Origin: Sipunculus nudus
Taxonomy: Eukaryota; Annelida; Sipuncula; Golfingiida; Sipunculidae
Direction: 5' to 3'
Length of the DNA stretch: 64,000 nucleotides
Assembly: GCA_026874595.1 (NCBI GenBank)
Contig: CM049313.1
Location: 60,932,659-60,996,658 of the forward strand
Under the pieces are notes generated by a model. The model was not told the origin of the DNA and ran no database searches. It worked only from the letters and a program-made list of their open reading frames with translations. This document shows positions 1 to 13,223 of the stretch, piece after piece; position 1 is the stretch's first letter; every line of letters begins with the position of its first letter. The position numbers and the translations under genes were made by a program.

Positions 1-75
1 TATGCCTTCTTCTCTCTCATCGAATTTTTCGCCGACATCTTTCTGTTCTGGATTCCATTCTACTGGTTCTTTAAG
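1..75 (+). CDS. REEP5: REEP5/6-like internal exon (truncated by window start)
   Basis: Reading from base 1 gives YAFFSLIEFFADIFLFWIP followed by FYWFFK, the hydrophobic hairpin region of the family. The exon ends in phase 0 at AAG followed by the donor GTTAAC at 76. Its 5' border lies outside the window. Confidence 0.85.
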
Positions 76-3000
76 GTTAACCAAACTTTTTTTGATTAAA
101 TTTCATGTTTTTTGTCTGATTTAAATATGCTATTGCTAAAGAATCGACCAATATGTGTGGTAAGTTTGAATTAATGTCAGAATGTTAATGTTTACCACTA
201 TCTTTTTAATATTGATCCCACGGGTCCCTTGTTCATTTAGACTTTTTTTTTTTTTTTACAAAATACATATTGATACATTGATTCCAATCAAATTTTCAGT
301 GTTGTGATATAAATATTGTGGTAGCATTATTTATGGCCATTACCACAATTGAAATACCTTCTCACAAAGAATCTAAAAGTAACAAGTACTCTCTATAATT
401 TCAAGATATGGTTATTTGCTTATCACTGGCAGGACTATAAGTTTTAATCTGCAAATATTCCACATTTATCTAAAGAGCATTGCCATGTACAGCTTTCTTT
501 TGTATGATTAGTATTTCTGTTTTTGCATTGTAACAGTGTCTGTTCCTGGCCTACTTGATGGCTCCCACATCTTGGAATGGCTCCATCTTTCTGTACAACA
601 AGGTGATTCGTCCTTTTGTTCTTAAACATGAGAAGGCAGTTGATGAAGCACTGGACAAAGCTGAGGAATATGCTAAGGAAATAGTCGATGAAGGTAAGAA
701 TGGAATATTGAAAGCTCCATCATCACTGCATGTATTGTTTGTTTCACCAATGGATGGCCAATGATTTTCATGGTATTTTAGTTACAGTTGTAACAAAAAG
801 GACCTGTGTTAAAAAGGAAATAGACATTGGTTTAATTTTACAAAAGGCCACCCAATATATTAATCATGTGTTTATTACATATGATGAATTCTTAGTTTCC
901 AAACATGTTAAAATATGGCTTATGACAAAATCCAGTCTGTAATCAAGATTATTCCTAAACATGGCACCATATAACATTACAAAAGCAGTTTAAAAATCCC
1001 TGAAGTACGGAGTTCATGACAACATTTCTTATTGCAAAAAACAGTTGGTATATTTTGGTTAAGAAGAGCAATATTGAGGTCTGCATGACGAAAAATATGA
1101 TCAATTTTGAGGTGGGGAGATAAACAGATGGAATACTTTGTCATTTAATGTCTGTCAGTTGAAAGGGGAGAGTGTATGTAAAGCAAATCCCATCTGTGTG
1201 GTAAGAGAGCTACCTTTCTGGAAATTGCAAATCATGTTGAAATGAAATTCTGGATAATATTTTGAGAAAATTAGTGTGATTAGAATTTAGTTAAGATCTT
1301 CACAAGGATATTTATGGGGAGTATATCAAATAATTAGATATTGAAGTGTTATGATAAACAGGATTTTAGATTAGAATATTTGCATGATTAGTGTTGTCCT
1401 TTGCTGTATTGTGTTATGCTTTATTGTAAGCCTATGTTGTGCTCGTAATCTAAGTTCTCCCACTGACCTATAAGTTAACACGTTATATGTGCATATGTAA
1501 GAACTGGTATCAATGACCAAATGACCCACATGTTTAATTCTCACCAGTATTTGGTATCACCAAAAAGAAAGGTGAGATTAAGAGAAGGTCTGATCGTGGC
1601 TTTTGGATATATTTAGTCTTCCACATTATTGTGAACTTCTGGTCATGTGGGGAAGAAGAGTTATACGCAGTGCATGTTGTCTGTTGTTTTGGAACTTTCT
1701 GTGATTCTGTATTTAATCTGTTCAGTTGTTGTGCTTCTAAATGAACATGTACCTTATACACACCCCTCATAATTCAGGTAAACTAATTACTCATTCTTAA
1801 TTTATCCTCATGATAGTAATAAATCTGTATTATGTTTGCTAGGACATAAAATGCTGTTGGTTGAAGGTTGAAGTTCAGAATATTTAAGTACTCATATAAT
1901 TTAGAATTTATAATTTAATTGCAGGCTTTATAATATATTTTCACCAAATATGGAATGACTGAAACGACAATTTGACATATTTATTACCATACCAGTATAA
2001 ACTTTTTGTTTTTTTTTGTGATCACTCCTTGAGTGATGCATTATTCATGTAATTCCTGGCTGAGAACCACATTATGAAAGCTTGACAGGGCATGTGACTT
2101 ATCAGTTGCATTAAATATTTACTTTGCATAAAATCTTATTTGCTCGTGATTTTTTTCTAATAAATTTTTTTTATTTACTCCAATAAATTTCTAATCAATC
2201 ATGAATATTTTTTATCAAATAATCCTGAAGAATATTTGTATAACTGATCTGATAATGATTAAAAAAATTGTTTTGAAATATATGCAGTGAATTGAAAACA
2301 CTGAACTCTTCATTACAGTTCAATTTAAGGATTGTTGTTTTAGAATGCATTCACCCCAAATTTCATTTCCAAACTAGAAGTGTCCCAGTTTCTTCCAGTT
2401 TTTTTTTTTTTTTTTTTTTTTAGCATGGGGCTTTTGTTTTTCGGTGTTTTGATTTTGTGTGATATTGTTCTGTATTAATGTAATAAATGAATAATGTGAT
2501 GGTGTGTCAGGAATATTATTCCTGCCTTTTTATTAACCTTATAAAGTAAACAAAGTATCCATATCATGAACTGATGCATGTTGTTTTCAACTGTATATCC
2601 AAGTTTTTTGACTGCTTTTGGGAGCAAGCGTGATAGTCATACTTGTGTTTATATCACATTAAATAAAAAAATGTTTTAGTTACTGATGTTTCCCTGCTGA
2701 AAGAGCAGTTTCATAAGAAAAAAACTTTTTATCACTTGGGTGAAGTTTAAACCAAGCAATACAAGTACATTATATCTGGCAAACATTTGTTAGTAAAGAC
2801 AGTTAATATCTAGTCTGAGAATATGCACCCCTTACACCATGACAGATACATGTTGAGAAAACAGGGGCAGTGTCCTTGCCTTATTGTAACATCAGCTTTT
2901 GATATGGATGCCTTCCTAAACCACAAGAAACAAAGCCTTGTCAAGAAATTAACAATTATTATTGTAAATTCAAATATTCTGCATGTTTGCTCCAATAAAC

Positions 3001-5361
3001 TGCATGTTTTCCCACTCACCAGTTCTTGGTAGCGCCAGAAAGCTTTTGCAAGGTGAGATTTCATGAAGCATTTGATTGTACAGGCCCTTGCATTTGCGCA
3101 TTCCTCCCCTGCATAAGGCAAAATAATGCTTCAGTATCATGCATTCATCATTTCTAAGTGTTGTTATTTTTGGCTTGTTTCATTAATGCAGTATTGAGAA
3201 GTCAGGCTTTGGATTGGTCAGATTTTGTTCAGAATTTTATAAAATTTAGTTAAGGATGGGGCACAAGGAAGTGGTTTATTTGCAATGGGTGAATATTTGA
3301 CAAAAAATGTGGCAGATGGAACAGTGCATGCAATTCCAAAACAATGCATACAGAGCCATGACTGAACCAGATTGCACCATTAAAGACTATTTTGAAATAC
3401 ATTTAAACACCTTAGGAGCTGGGACCCATCCCTCATATGTTGCCCCCCCCCCCCCACACATACACACATCATGGTTGAGAAATACGCGCACTCATCATAC
3501 TTTCATCTATCTGACCTGAATTCATGTCTGTGGTGTGGCACAGAACAAAATTATGTAAATTAAGAAGAAAAAAACCCTGCCTGACATACACCACAGTCAC
3601 CCAGTGGTTACCAGTGATATTTTTTATTTACCAGTATCTTATTTCATTATTTGAAAGACCACAAGTCTAATTCCTTATCTGTTAGGACAAACCTTGAGTG
3701 AACTGAACACATTCATATTGGTTTTGCTTCACATGTACGATAGGAAAACCAGTGGAGCTTACTGAAGGTACACAGTAAATTTTGCCAAGAGCCAATTGTA
3801 CATAGTTTCATATGTTTGAACTTTAAAATTACATTTGCTGGCATATGCAGTTAAGTGTTCTTAACCTGTTGCAGAAGAGGCCAGCTGTCACCTTTTGGCT
3901 TTGTGAATCAAATTTGCACCTGACCCTCTGTACACCATGTACTGTGTATAAACTGTATATACAAGCAAAGTAGATCACAGCCTGTTGAAGCTAAAGATTG
4001 TTAGTGTTCAATTAAAGGAATCTATAATTATAGCAGGAAGTTAAAGTTGCTGTTTACAGTGGCAAACATTGATGTAGACAGTTGAGGATCTGAAAACACC
4101 GGCAGTTATGAACACAGTGTCTCAGCAATGTTTATCTGTTAAAGGGTTACTTCATGTTCCTTTTATTTGTGATTTAAATGTATACACATGACAGGGATGC
4201 AAAAAGTAGACATTGTGCAGTCATTGCTGTGTTTATTTATAAACAGAACTTTACTTTTTGCAGATGGGCATTTTTAAATGTTAACCTGACACAGGCAGTA
4301 AGGCTGCAATTATCTCTCTATATTGCACACATTACCTGTAACCAATTTTTGCTCAGCTGACTACAAGTCAACTGAGCTATAGCGATGGTCCTTTGTCCGT
4401 CAGCTGTCTGTCTGTCCATCCATAAAACTGGTCTGTTTTGAAACCATTGGACCTATGGATCCGAAATTAGGCATTGTTAAATGTGCCAAAAATCTCCTTC
4501 CATACCTAAAATTAGGTCTTTATGACTTCGTTCCTTTGAGATATTAGGGAAAAAGGACAATTTTCCATTAAAAACCCATTATCACACTTCAAGACTGCTT
4601 AATATCAAAACCACATATCTGTTTTTGATCTGACAAAAGTGTGTATACTTGAAGCATTAGGCCAAGTCAGAACCTGTGTGACAATAGCACTCCATTTCCA
4701 AATGTAAATACATGTAATATAAATGACATCAATCCTCTCCCCGATATCCAAGGATTTTATCAAAATCTTACATAACTTGAATTAAACACCATCATCTCAT
4801 AATGAAGCTTATGTTACTACACAAAACTAGCACTTGTCTAACCCCTCTTCCATATCATATTGTGTGATCATATTGACAGCTGAGCATCTAGACCAATGGG
4901 GCCCTTGTTAACTTGGTTTTTTTTTTTTGCAAAGTGCAATGTCTCAGTTTCTCCTTTTCCTGCTTATGGCAAATATATATACCACTGCTGAACAGTGGAT
5001 TCAATTGAACAATTAAATAATATATTCAATGATTACTAAGTTGCATGTATGTCCAAATCTGTGCTTTTCTAATTTCTTCAGATTGTAACCTAAACTAAGC
5101 TTACCATTAAATTTCAGACAAATTTTCTTTGGCAAAATATGATTAAAATCCTGTGTATTGATGTTTAGCAAATGTCATTTAATGGTTATCTGTCACCTTA
5201 ACTATGTATTAAGTGAATGATGATATTAATATTCAGTTTTGATATTATTTTTTGAATATTTGAGATTTTGGTTTTTATTTTCAGCTAAAGATGCAGGATC
5301 AGATGCAGCCGGAGAGGTCATCAGGCGTCACGTCTCTGATAGCATAAACAAGGAGGATTAA
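1..5361 (+). CDS. REEP5: REEP5/6-like protein, 3' part of gene (three exons)
   Basis: Joined exons 1-75, 537-693 and 5285-5361 encode about 102 residues ending at a TAA stop. The order matches the TB2/DP1/HVA22 family: a hydrophobic hairpin segment (YAFFSLIEFFADIFLFWIP), then a short loop with the family's MAP..NG pattern (MAPTSWNG), then YNKVIRPFVLKHE, which parallels the YKRIIRPFFLKHE-type stretch of REEP5, then a charged amphipathic tail ending SINKED. REEP5/6 proteins sit in tubular ER and bend the membrane; that role is known for the family and is inferred here. The N-terminal exons lie before position 1. REEP5 and REEP6 cannot be separated from this fragment, so the symbol means the REEP5/6 branch. 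The gene converges on the LRRC49-like gene. Confidence 0.88.
76..536 (+). other. REEP intron, no gene
   Basis: AT-rich intron of 461 bp. It starts GTTAAC and ends in a T-rich tract and TAACAG. A T tract near 243-257 is the only notable feature. Confidence 0.8.
537..693 (+). CDS. REEP5: REEP5/6-like internal exon
   Basis: This 157-bp exon starts in phase 0 (CLFLAYLMAPTSWNG) after acceptor TAACAG and ends with one base of a split GCT codon before donor GTAAGA. It carries the family's MAP..NG loop, the IRPF-LKHE block and a charged helix (KAVDEALDKAEEYAKE). An ATG-initiated reading that runs past the donor into the intron is not the real product. Confidence 0.9.
694..5284 (+). other. REEP intron with repeats, no gene
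   Basis: This 4.6-kb intron contains a T24 tract at 2399-2422, a C tract near 3447-3457 and a short repeat-family copy at 4346-4910 (listed separately). Short open frames here lack splice context or recognisable protein patterns. Confidence 0.7.
4346..4910 (-). mobile_element. Short non-autonomous element with 3' hairpin (HINE-like)
   Basis: On the - strand the copy begins near 4910 with a diverged 5' signature (GGGCCCCATTGGTC, then GCTCAGCTG at 4877-4885). It ends with GGACAGAC-type repeats, CTATAGCTCAGTTGACTTG and a 27-nt hairpin at 4351-4377. The same 5' and 3' ends occur at 10.2 and 13.8 kb, so I read this as a short deletion derivative. It has no coding capacity. The Helentron/HINE class is an inference from the hairpin and subterminal inverted repeats. 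Confidence 0.6.
5285..5361 (+). CDS. REEP5: REEP5/6-like terminal exon
   Basis: After acceptor TTTTCAG the exon completes the split codon (GCT) and encodes KDAGSDAAGEVIRRHVSD and SINKED, then TAA at 5359-5361. The tail is polar, as in family members, and I see no other domain. Confidence 0.88.
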
Positions 5362-6575
5362 GGCGAAGTCTGTGTGCGTTACCTAGACAAGAACTTTAAC
5401 ATATTCTGACTTTAGATTTTTCTATGAAAGAAGTTGGTGAACACAGAAAAAAGGTGACTGTGGTTGTAACATATGTATTTCTGATGGAGAGGTTTTTTAC
5501 TAAATGCTTAATGGATTGCTTTACCCCAAGAATCATGTAGACTTTACTTAGACAAATATGCATGTATTGTTAAAGGTAATTAGAAAAAGTATCTTTATTA
5601 TACCTGTACATACATGTACAAGATGCAATGTTCTTAATGTTTGTTTGGTATTTGCACAAAGGTATAGGGACTGGTTTTGTTGTTCTGTTATGTTTTTGTT
5701 ATACCGGTGTAAAGTTTTACCGTTAACTGTAGAAATTATTGAACTGCCAGTGTACAATCAGCCCAGTGTTGATGTAAGTTGGTTTGCCATAGAAAGTATA
5801 TATAAAGTTTTAAAATTTATTTGGATCAATTTATTTGTAATGTATTTGTTCTTCACATCACATCCCAGTAATAATGTGATATCAAACAACTTATCAAACA
5901 GAATAATTTCAATTTTGTATTAATTCAATATTTACAGTGGTATGAATTTCAATTTGAGGTACCCAGAACTGTGGTCATAGATAGATCACATTGAGTTATC
6001 TTGGTATTCTGATACAAACTTGTATTGATAAACTGCATATGTTTGTCCTTGTGATGGCAATACCTTCATGTTAATACACATGTTTAAGACCTAAAGACAC
6101 TGGTATATAAGACAAAAGTTGTGGCCAGTTGTATATAGTTAAACGTGGACCAGGCTGTACATTGTACAGGGCTCCCACACTTTATATCATTACTAAACGC
6201 CCCTTTTGTTACTAGTCACATTTGTGTTGATGCATTTTTGTCAAACCTACCAGCATGTGAACTTGTATGCACAGCCCCTGTGGGAATATTTTTCAAGCTG
6301 TTGTCTGAATGTTTGCACAAACGTTGAGAAACACTGATGCATGTAACTCATTGTGTACATATAGTTGATACAACATTCACTTTGTTGCTGCATATACATC
6401 CGTTTTGCCTACATTCTCAAGATGAATGTATATATTTGTTGATTATTACAGATTTAAGCTTCATGTTTTACTGGTAAAGTGAAATAAGAGTTGATTTTGC
6501 TATAAAATTGGTTTAAGGGGCTGATTCAGCTTGTGATGCCTACTCTTCCAATAAAGACCAAACTGTAACAAAATG
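5362..6575 (+). other. Probable REEP 3' UTR
   Basis: AT-rich sequence follows the stop. The clearest canonical polyadenylation hexamer I noticed is AATAAA at 6550-6555, suggesting cleavage near 6575 and a UTR of about 1.2 kb. Open frames of up to 121 codons here look like chance frames. Confidence 0.5.
6550..6555 (+). terminator. Candidate poly(A) signal of REEP gene
   Basis: AATAAA in the context CTTCCAATAAAGACC, 1.19 kb after the stop. The hexamer is exact, but AT-rich DNA yields such matches by chance and earlier sites cannot be excluded. Confidence 0.45.
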
Positions 6576-9167
6576 TAAGCTTTACAACCATATAGCTACT
6601 TTCAGTGAAAAGGAGCGTTGATTTGATGCACGCCTTTGCTTGTTTAAAATGAGCAGTATTTCACTTGCATAAATGATTTAAGGAACATATCTACATATAA
6701 AAAGGAAAATTGTAATGGTACTAGTCACAATGGTGGTATATTTCAGTTTGTTCAAAGAATGATAAATGCCAGAGTTGTTGAACTCTGACATGGGAATGTG
6801 CAAGGTAGCAGATGGTTCAGAAGTAGTATCTTTTCACTAGCCTGGACCATGTTTTTGTGTTCAGTAATAGGAGCATAATCTGTTATTCATAACACCAAGA
6901 AAACCTACACAGATTGGATACCTTTGCAAAAATAATTAAGGCTCCTACTGGGGAGGAAAGTTTTACAAATACAAAACAGGCGTACCCTCACTCGCCGTGC
7001 TCCTGAGAGTCTTATAATGTAAAAGCCAATCTTGAATTAACATTGTTGCAGTAAGATATTAATTTGAAAGTAGTCATTCATAAACTGATCTCATTGGCAG
7101 CACAAGCAAAAATATCCACAAGGATGCCAATGGGAGCACAATCAAAAAGAGCTTAAATTTTAAAAAGATTAGATACTAGTCAGTCTTCTAGTTTCTGTCT
7201 CAGAATCTGTGAATTTTAGTTCTAAATTAAATTAAAGGCTAGTGTCCTGTTATTATACCTCATGTTATTGTGGGTAAATGATTTTTCATGATCTTCCTGT
7301 AAAAGGGGGAGTACAATTAAGGGTGGAAGGGGGGGGGGGGGGTGATGTTTGAATCCCTGGGCTTGAATGACATTTAATCCTACAACATATTACTTTTTAG
7401 ACCATGATGTCACTTCCTGTATGATGTCATTTCCTTTATGATGTCCCTTTAGATGGAATTTGCTTCATTGTGATGGCAATCCCATTGCACTACTAAGCAC
7501 CAGTAAAATAGAATTTTTTCTGACATGAAATGTAGATACCCCAGCGAGTATATTTCTACTCTGTGAGTAACAACTTTGTACACTATCTTGTCTGGACTGT
7601 TATTTATAATAGAAAGTTTTGGATTAGGGATAGGAGTGTTTTTTTTTGTAGGGGTAGAGGATCAGGAGACAGATGTGGAAGGAGTTTTTCTTTCTTGGAG
7701 TCAATGCAATTTTTATTTCTTTTGGTGACATTCACATGCCTATTTATATATTATAAAATCTGATTTTTTCCTGCATGTGTAATAAATTATCAGCTTCTTC
7801 AAGCCTGGTTGTTGTTGTTGGTAGGAGTTTTAGACCTGATTTAAACAACATAATTTTGGCCTCCATTAGCTACAAGAATGACAGGAATTGATAATGCAAA
7901 GATTACTTTCACTGATCACTGGTATTACATTCAGTGAAATATTTTTGATCAAGAATATGCTGAAAAACAAACCCTTGAGTGGGTAAGGGCATTTGAGGTT
8001 TCCTTGGGCAAGACAATACATAACTGTGTATGGCATTTGTAATTTCATCTATTACAAGTCTAAACCCCAGAGGATACGGCATTTAAAGTTTCAAGAAGAA
8101 TTGAAATATAATCAAGGATACCCTGGGTTCAGGCTCTGGTTGAATGGAAGTGGGGGGGGGGGGGAATTTTGGTCATTTTAAGGCTGGTGAAAATATATGA
8201 ATGCTGTCTTGATTCTGTAAGTGGCTGTTCATGGAACGGCTATAGGCTATGAGAAAGGACTCCTGTCAAGGGCAGTGCAAGGAATCCAGCATAAAATATT
8301 TACAATCCCGGTGATTTTCAGATTCCTAAGCTCCAGAATTTTCAGGTGGGAAAGAAATTCCAGAGGTGAATATGGAGGAGCATTCTACCAAGAACAGGAA
8401 TTTACAAGACTAGAATTTACAGTGTGCAGGTCCACAGGTTTTGGATGCTGAGACTCCTATATAAATGTGAAAAAGAATTGAGTGATGTAGACCTCTGACC
8501 CATGAAGCCTCGAGTCCCCAAGTCGGAGTCCCTAAAAATGTGGAATTGAGTCCCTACATCAATGGTGATTAATTACTATGAGGCACCTGCTTATTTGAGC
8601 AGGGCCCTAATGATGCAGGGTTTCCAGAAGTTTATGAAAGACTTTATAAGAGGCTTTTTATTTTGAAAGTGTTATAAGGTTAAGCCAGTTTAAATGACTA
8701 AGAAGACCATATGATTTCATTGTAGTAATCAAGATACATGTTTTATGTGTGTAAACTAGGCTTCTGCATGAAGAACAAAATTGGGGGAAAAAAGGACAAG
8801 GAGAATAGATTTTGCACCATTTAGTGGGACTGAATTTTATAGATGAAAGAGTAGGCTTACCAGTCCAATATAAATACCTACTGAGTCATAGTCATGGCCA
8901 GTAAAGAAGGCGAAAGGTAGATATGCAAAAAGGTGTACCCTTTGAAAATCCAGGTCTATTGAAAGACCTTGAAAATAAGTACGTGTGGAATCCCCTGACA
9001 GTGGCATACTTGATAACTTGCAGGCAGCTAGGGTACTACTGGTACAAGTTTTCAGAGCAATTTAAGTAAATTTTAAAATACTAGCAGTTCCTGATCTTTT
9101 AGACAAAGACCCCAAAGTAAATTTTAAAATAGGACAATCTTTATTTTTTTGCAGTGGAATTATTTAA
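6576..9167. other. Intergenic, no gene seen
   Basis: AT-rich intergenic DNA between the convergent genes. It contains poly(G) tracts near 7329-7342 and 8151-8163. I see no coding pattern, RNA gene or complete mobile element. Confidence 0.6.
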
Positions 9168-9200
9168 ACAAGGGACCCATGGGTCACATTGCTCAGCTGA
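9168..9200 (+). repeat. Isolated 5' terminus of the CATGGG/GCTCAGCTG family
   Basis: The 12-bp palindrome GACCCATGGGTC (9174-9185) is followed after 5 bp by GCTCAGCTGA (9191-9200). The same pair recurs at 10233-10259 and 46204-46229 and, diverged, at 4877-4902. No matching 3' end was found before the next copy starts at 10.2 kb. Confidence 0.55.
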
Positions 9201-10377
9201 ATTTAGTAAAATATTAGCAAATACAAAATATTCTTATTTCTTTTGGTTTATGTATATTAGCATTTCAAAAGCAAAGAGAAAATGGAGCTGCTAAAATTAA
9301 ACTGTAGTTTATAGAATAATGGACATAAGCTAAAATATATGCACTGTGTAATAAACGTGTGGCCTGAAACCATTTTATGATGCACCAAGGGAAAATGGGC
9401 CAACGGTAAGTGTTATATGAGAGTTACATTTCATAAACAAAGAATGTGTGAAGAAATTAAGTTTTCAATTGTTAAATATATGGCCATATGATTTAAAAAT
9501 TATTTCCACAAAGTTTGACCAATATTTCTGATTTTAAAACTAAGTTTAATAGTATTATTCACACCTAGGCCCGGCCAATTTTAAGAAAGACAAATGCTAC
9601 AAAGTATTTATGTCTTCTTAAATCTAGTCAGTTAGCATTTACATTAGATCATAATATTTTATCACATTTGAATGTTAGAATTCAATTCCTGAACATTTTT
9701 ATCTTTAAAAAAATTAAAATTGTCAAAGTCTCAACAAAAAGAATTAATTTAACATGAAAATTATAAGATTCATCTTGTTTATGAGTCCTGTGTTTTGAAG
9801 GGGTCGGTGGGGGAGGAGTCTCTGTTGTTACTGCTGGTTGCTGAAAAATGGGAAATTATTCATCTTGTTTATAGTACAGGTCTGTCAACAGAATTGGGTG
9901 TGGTTGGGGGGGGGGGGGGGAGAGAAAGAGAGAGAGACTCCCAGTGGTATTAACTGCAGATAGCCTGAATTAGCTCAACAAAGAAAGAGGGCTTGTAGGA
10001 GTGATGGGATTACATAACAACACCCTGGGCACAGAGAGCTATACTGAATGACCTACAGTGACCCCTAAGTGGGCTACCTGACAATGTAAGGAAATACAAC
10101 AAGAGCCTCCACAAAAAATCAATAACTAGCCTAATTTTTTAGCTTTTATTTTAAAATTCAAGATTTTAACAGATTGAATCCTTGTGTGTACATGCTGTGA
10201 ATATAAAATCCACAGTACATACTGGAACAAGTGACCCATGGGTCATGATGCTCAGCTGACTGGGAAGAGATTCGCAAAAGGAAATTTTATCATCTGAATG
10301 GTAGTATATACCCATTCAACTGAAGCATCAAACAGATTAACCAACAGGCCAAAATTGTGTCTGTATTTATATATCTC

Positions 10378-12200
10378 AAAAATAGAGAAAAAATGCGTAA
10401 AAAATACAAGTGGCTCCACCAGTCTGCAGAAACTAATAAAAAGACTTAATGGTCAATATGCATGCAAAGAATCATGGTGATCTCTGCATTAGTTGTTACA
10501 ACTTGTGCCATGTAAACAGATTACAGCATTTCAAAAGGTTTCAAAAATAGAGAAAAAAAATTAGAAAAATTGAATAAAATATAGGTGGAACCACCAGTCT
10601 GCAGAAACTGATGAAACACTCCATAAACAATATTCATCCAAAGAATCATGGTGATCTCTGCATTAGTTGTTCAGATACTTCAGCTTTTGTATCAAATTGT
10701 TCATTATTCTGAGGGATACTTCGGAGTCCTATAGCTTGAAGGATATGGGAAACGGAGACCTAATTTCAGGTTTCCACAGACACTTTTAATGGGCCTCCTT
10801 GCATGACAAGAATGCAGATTCTAGGTCCAGTTGTTATGATTTGTACCCTGTTGACAGAAAACCACATCTTTAAAGGTCTCAAAAATAGACAAAAAAATTT
10901 GTAAAAATTTGAAAAAATAGAGGTCGCGCACCCAGTCTGTAGAAACTGATGGAACACCTCATGATCAATATGTATGCCAAAAATCATGACCATCAGTATT
11001 GTAGTTATTGAGATACTGCAGTTTTTGTATCAAATTTTTCATTATTCTTAGGGATACTTCGGAGTCCTATAGCTTAAAGGATATGGGTAACAGAGACCTA
11101 ATTTCATTTTCCATGGAGACTTTTCATGGATCTCCCTGTGTGTCAAGAATGAAGATTCTAGGTCTAGTCTATACAATTTGTGCCCTGTTAACAGATGTTC
11201 ATATCTTTTAAGGTCGCAAAAGTAGAAAAAAAAATTCGTAAAAAAACCTGAACAAATATATGTGGTGCCATCAGTCTGCAGAAACTGATGAAACATTCCA
11301 TGATCAATATCCATGCAAACAATTATGGTGATCTCTGCATTAGTTGTTCAGATACTTCAGCTTTTGTATCAAATTTTCTATTATTCTGAGCTGTACTTTG
11401 GAGTGCCATTGCTCAAAGGATATGGGTAACAGAGACCTAATTTCAGGTTTCCATGGAGACTTTTCATGGGTCTCCCCGTGTGTCAAGAATGAAGATTCTA
11501 GGTTCAGTTGTTAAGATTTGCACCCTGTTGACAGAGAACTACATCCTTAAAGGTCTCATAAATAGAGAAAAAAAAATTATAAAAATACAGGTGGCGCCAC
11601 CAGACTGCAGGAACTGATGGAACACCTCTTGATCAATATGTATGCCAAAAATCATGACCATCAGTGTTGTAGTTATTGAGATGTTGCAGTTTTTTTTTTT
11701 ATCAAATTTTCCATTATTCTGGGGGGGGGGGGGGGTAATTGGGAGCCCCACAGCTCAAAGGATATGGGTAACAGAGACCTAATTTCAGCTTTCCATGGAG
11801 ACTTTTCATGGGTCTCCCTGTGTGTCAAAAATGAAGATTCTAGGTCCAGTCTTTACCATTTGTGCCCTGTTAACAGATGTTCACATTTTAAAGGTCTAAA
11901 AATAGAGAAAACAATTCGTAAAAAATTGAAAAATACAGGTGTCCCCACCAGTCTGCAGGAACTGATGGAACATCTCATGATCAATATGTATGCCAAAAAT
12001 CATGACCATCAGTGATGTAGTTAAAGAAATATTGAAGTTTTTTGTATGAAATTTTTTACTATTCTGGGGGGTACTTTGGGGCCCAATAGCTCGAAGGATA
12101 TGGGTAACAGAGACCTAATTTCTGGTTTCCAAGAAGATTTTTCATTGACCTCTCAGAATGTCAAGTTACAAGATTGCAAGTCCGGCGGTTACGATTTGTG
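10378..12200 (+). repeat. Tandem array, about 338-bp monomers
   Basis: The anchor CCAGTCTGCAGAAACTGATG and close variants recurs near 10423, 10598, 10936, 11275, 11604 and 11952. Spacings are 175, 338, 339, 329 and 348, so the first unit is partial. Each unit also repeats GATATGGGTAACAGAGACCT and AGATTCTAGGTCCAG. Just before the anchor lies a box whose best copy is AGGTGGCGCCACC (11589-11601). Confidence 0.85.
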
Positions 12201-12249
12201 CCAGGTTAATGGACAGACGGACAGACGGACGACGGACAAAGAGTGATCA

Positions 12250-13060
12250 TTAAAAAAACATGCCATGGCCAAAGTTGGGCAAATTTAAGGTACTGATTTT
12301 ATATTTATGCTAATAACTTGCAAAATTCAGATCTAATTTTCGGTGTACGATTGAATCTTGATTAAATGAAGTTATATCCCTGAAAAAAAGTCTCTAGCTT
12401 AGGCCAAAAAAAATTAAAGGTATGGTTCTCAGGCACCGCCCGCATCAATTTTAACCCCCCGCATCAAACATTTTTATTTTGATTTTCATCATTCAAGAAG
12501 GTAAAATAATACAATTTCCATACTATTTTCTTTGTTATGTAGTGCTTTTACCTGTTTAGCAAGAAGAAACCTGTCATTTACATGCTTTTCCCTGATCATA
12601 TGAAATTTTATCGAAACATACAAAATAAGGTCCAAAATAAAATACCCCCCCGCCCGCATTGATTTCTGAAAAAAAGTGCCTGAGAACCATACCCTTTTAT
12701 TTTTTTGGCCTTAAACAATTATTATGTTGAGTGAGTAAATATATTTACTTATTTTTTTTTTCAAGTTGCATTATGTTTGGGCCCATAAGTTCAACAAATT
12801 ATGCAATACTGACCTAATTTTTGGAATGTACATAAAAAATGTATGGAAGAATATGTAATTTTAACTATGATCAAATTCAGATCATGGGTTTTGATATTAG
12901 GCATTCCTGAAGTGTAAAAATGATTTTCATAAAAAAATTGAGGTTTTCCTTAATTTCTCAAATAAAAAAAGTCACAGAGACCCAGTTTTTGGCTTGGAAG
13001 GAGATCTTAGGGACATCTAACATTATGCCAATTTTTGGATTACCAGGCAAAGTTGTAGTA
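12250..13060 (+). repeat. Direct repeat copy 1, interrupted by a MITE
   Basis: It begins CATGCCATGGCC and runs through a GATTAA...GAAAAAAAGTC segment to GACCCAGTTTTTGGCTTGG and ACATCTAACATTATGCC. The same landmarks appear in the same order at 13224-13690. This copy is split at 12402-12710 by a MITE. Confidence 0.75.
12402..12710. mobile_element. PIF/Harbinger-type MITE, copy 1
   Basis: This 309-bp element has terminal inverted repeats of about 35 bp. The left end starts GGCCAAAAAAAATTAAAGG and continues TATGGTTCTCAGGCAC; the right end is its near-perfect reverse complement. It is flanked by TTA on both sides. The uninterrupted direct repeat at 13.36 kb reads AGCTTTAACATG with a single TTA, supporting a 3-bp duplication. 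A TTA duplication is typical of PIF/Harbinger, hence the class. It has no coding capacity. Confidence 0.82.
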
Positions 13061-13223
13061 AACAAAAGTGGGGTCATGATGCTAGAAAATACAGATACAT
13101 CAAGGCCTCTAAAAAACTCCAATAGCTGGACTATTTTTTAAGCTTATACTATCAAATTTCAAAATTCATCAGATTAAATCCATATGTAAACTGGCTGTGA
13201 AAATTAAATCAACTGTACTTACA

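Noticed and set aside
5558-5923. 121-codon + open frame
   Set aside because: Lies in the REEP 3' UTR, has a hydrophobic random composition and no splice or homology support.
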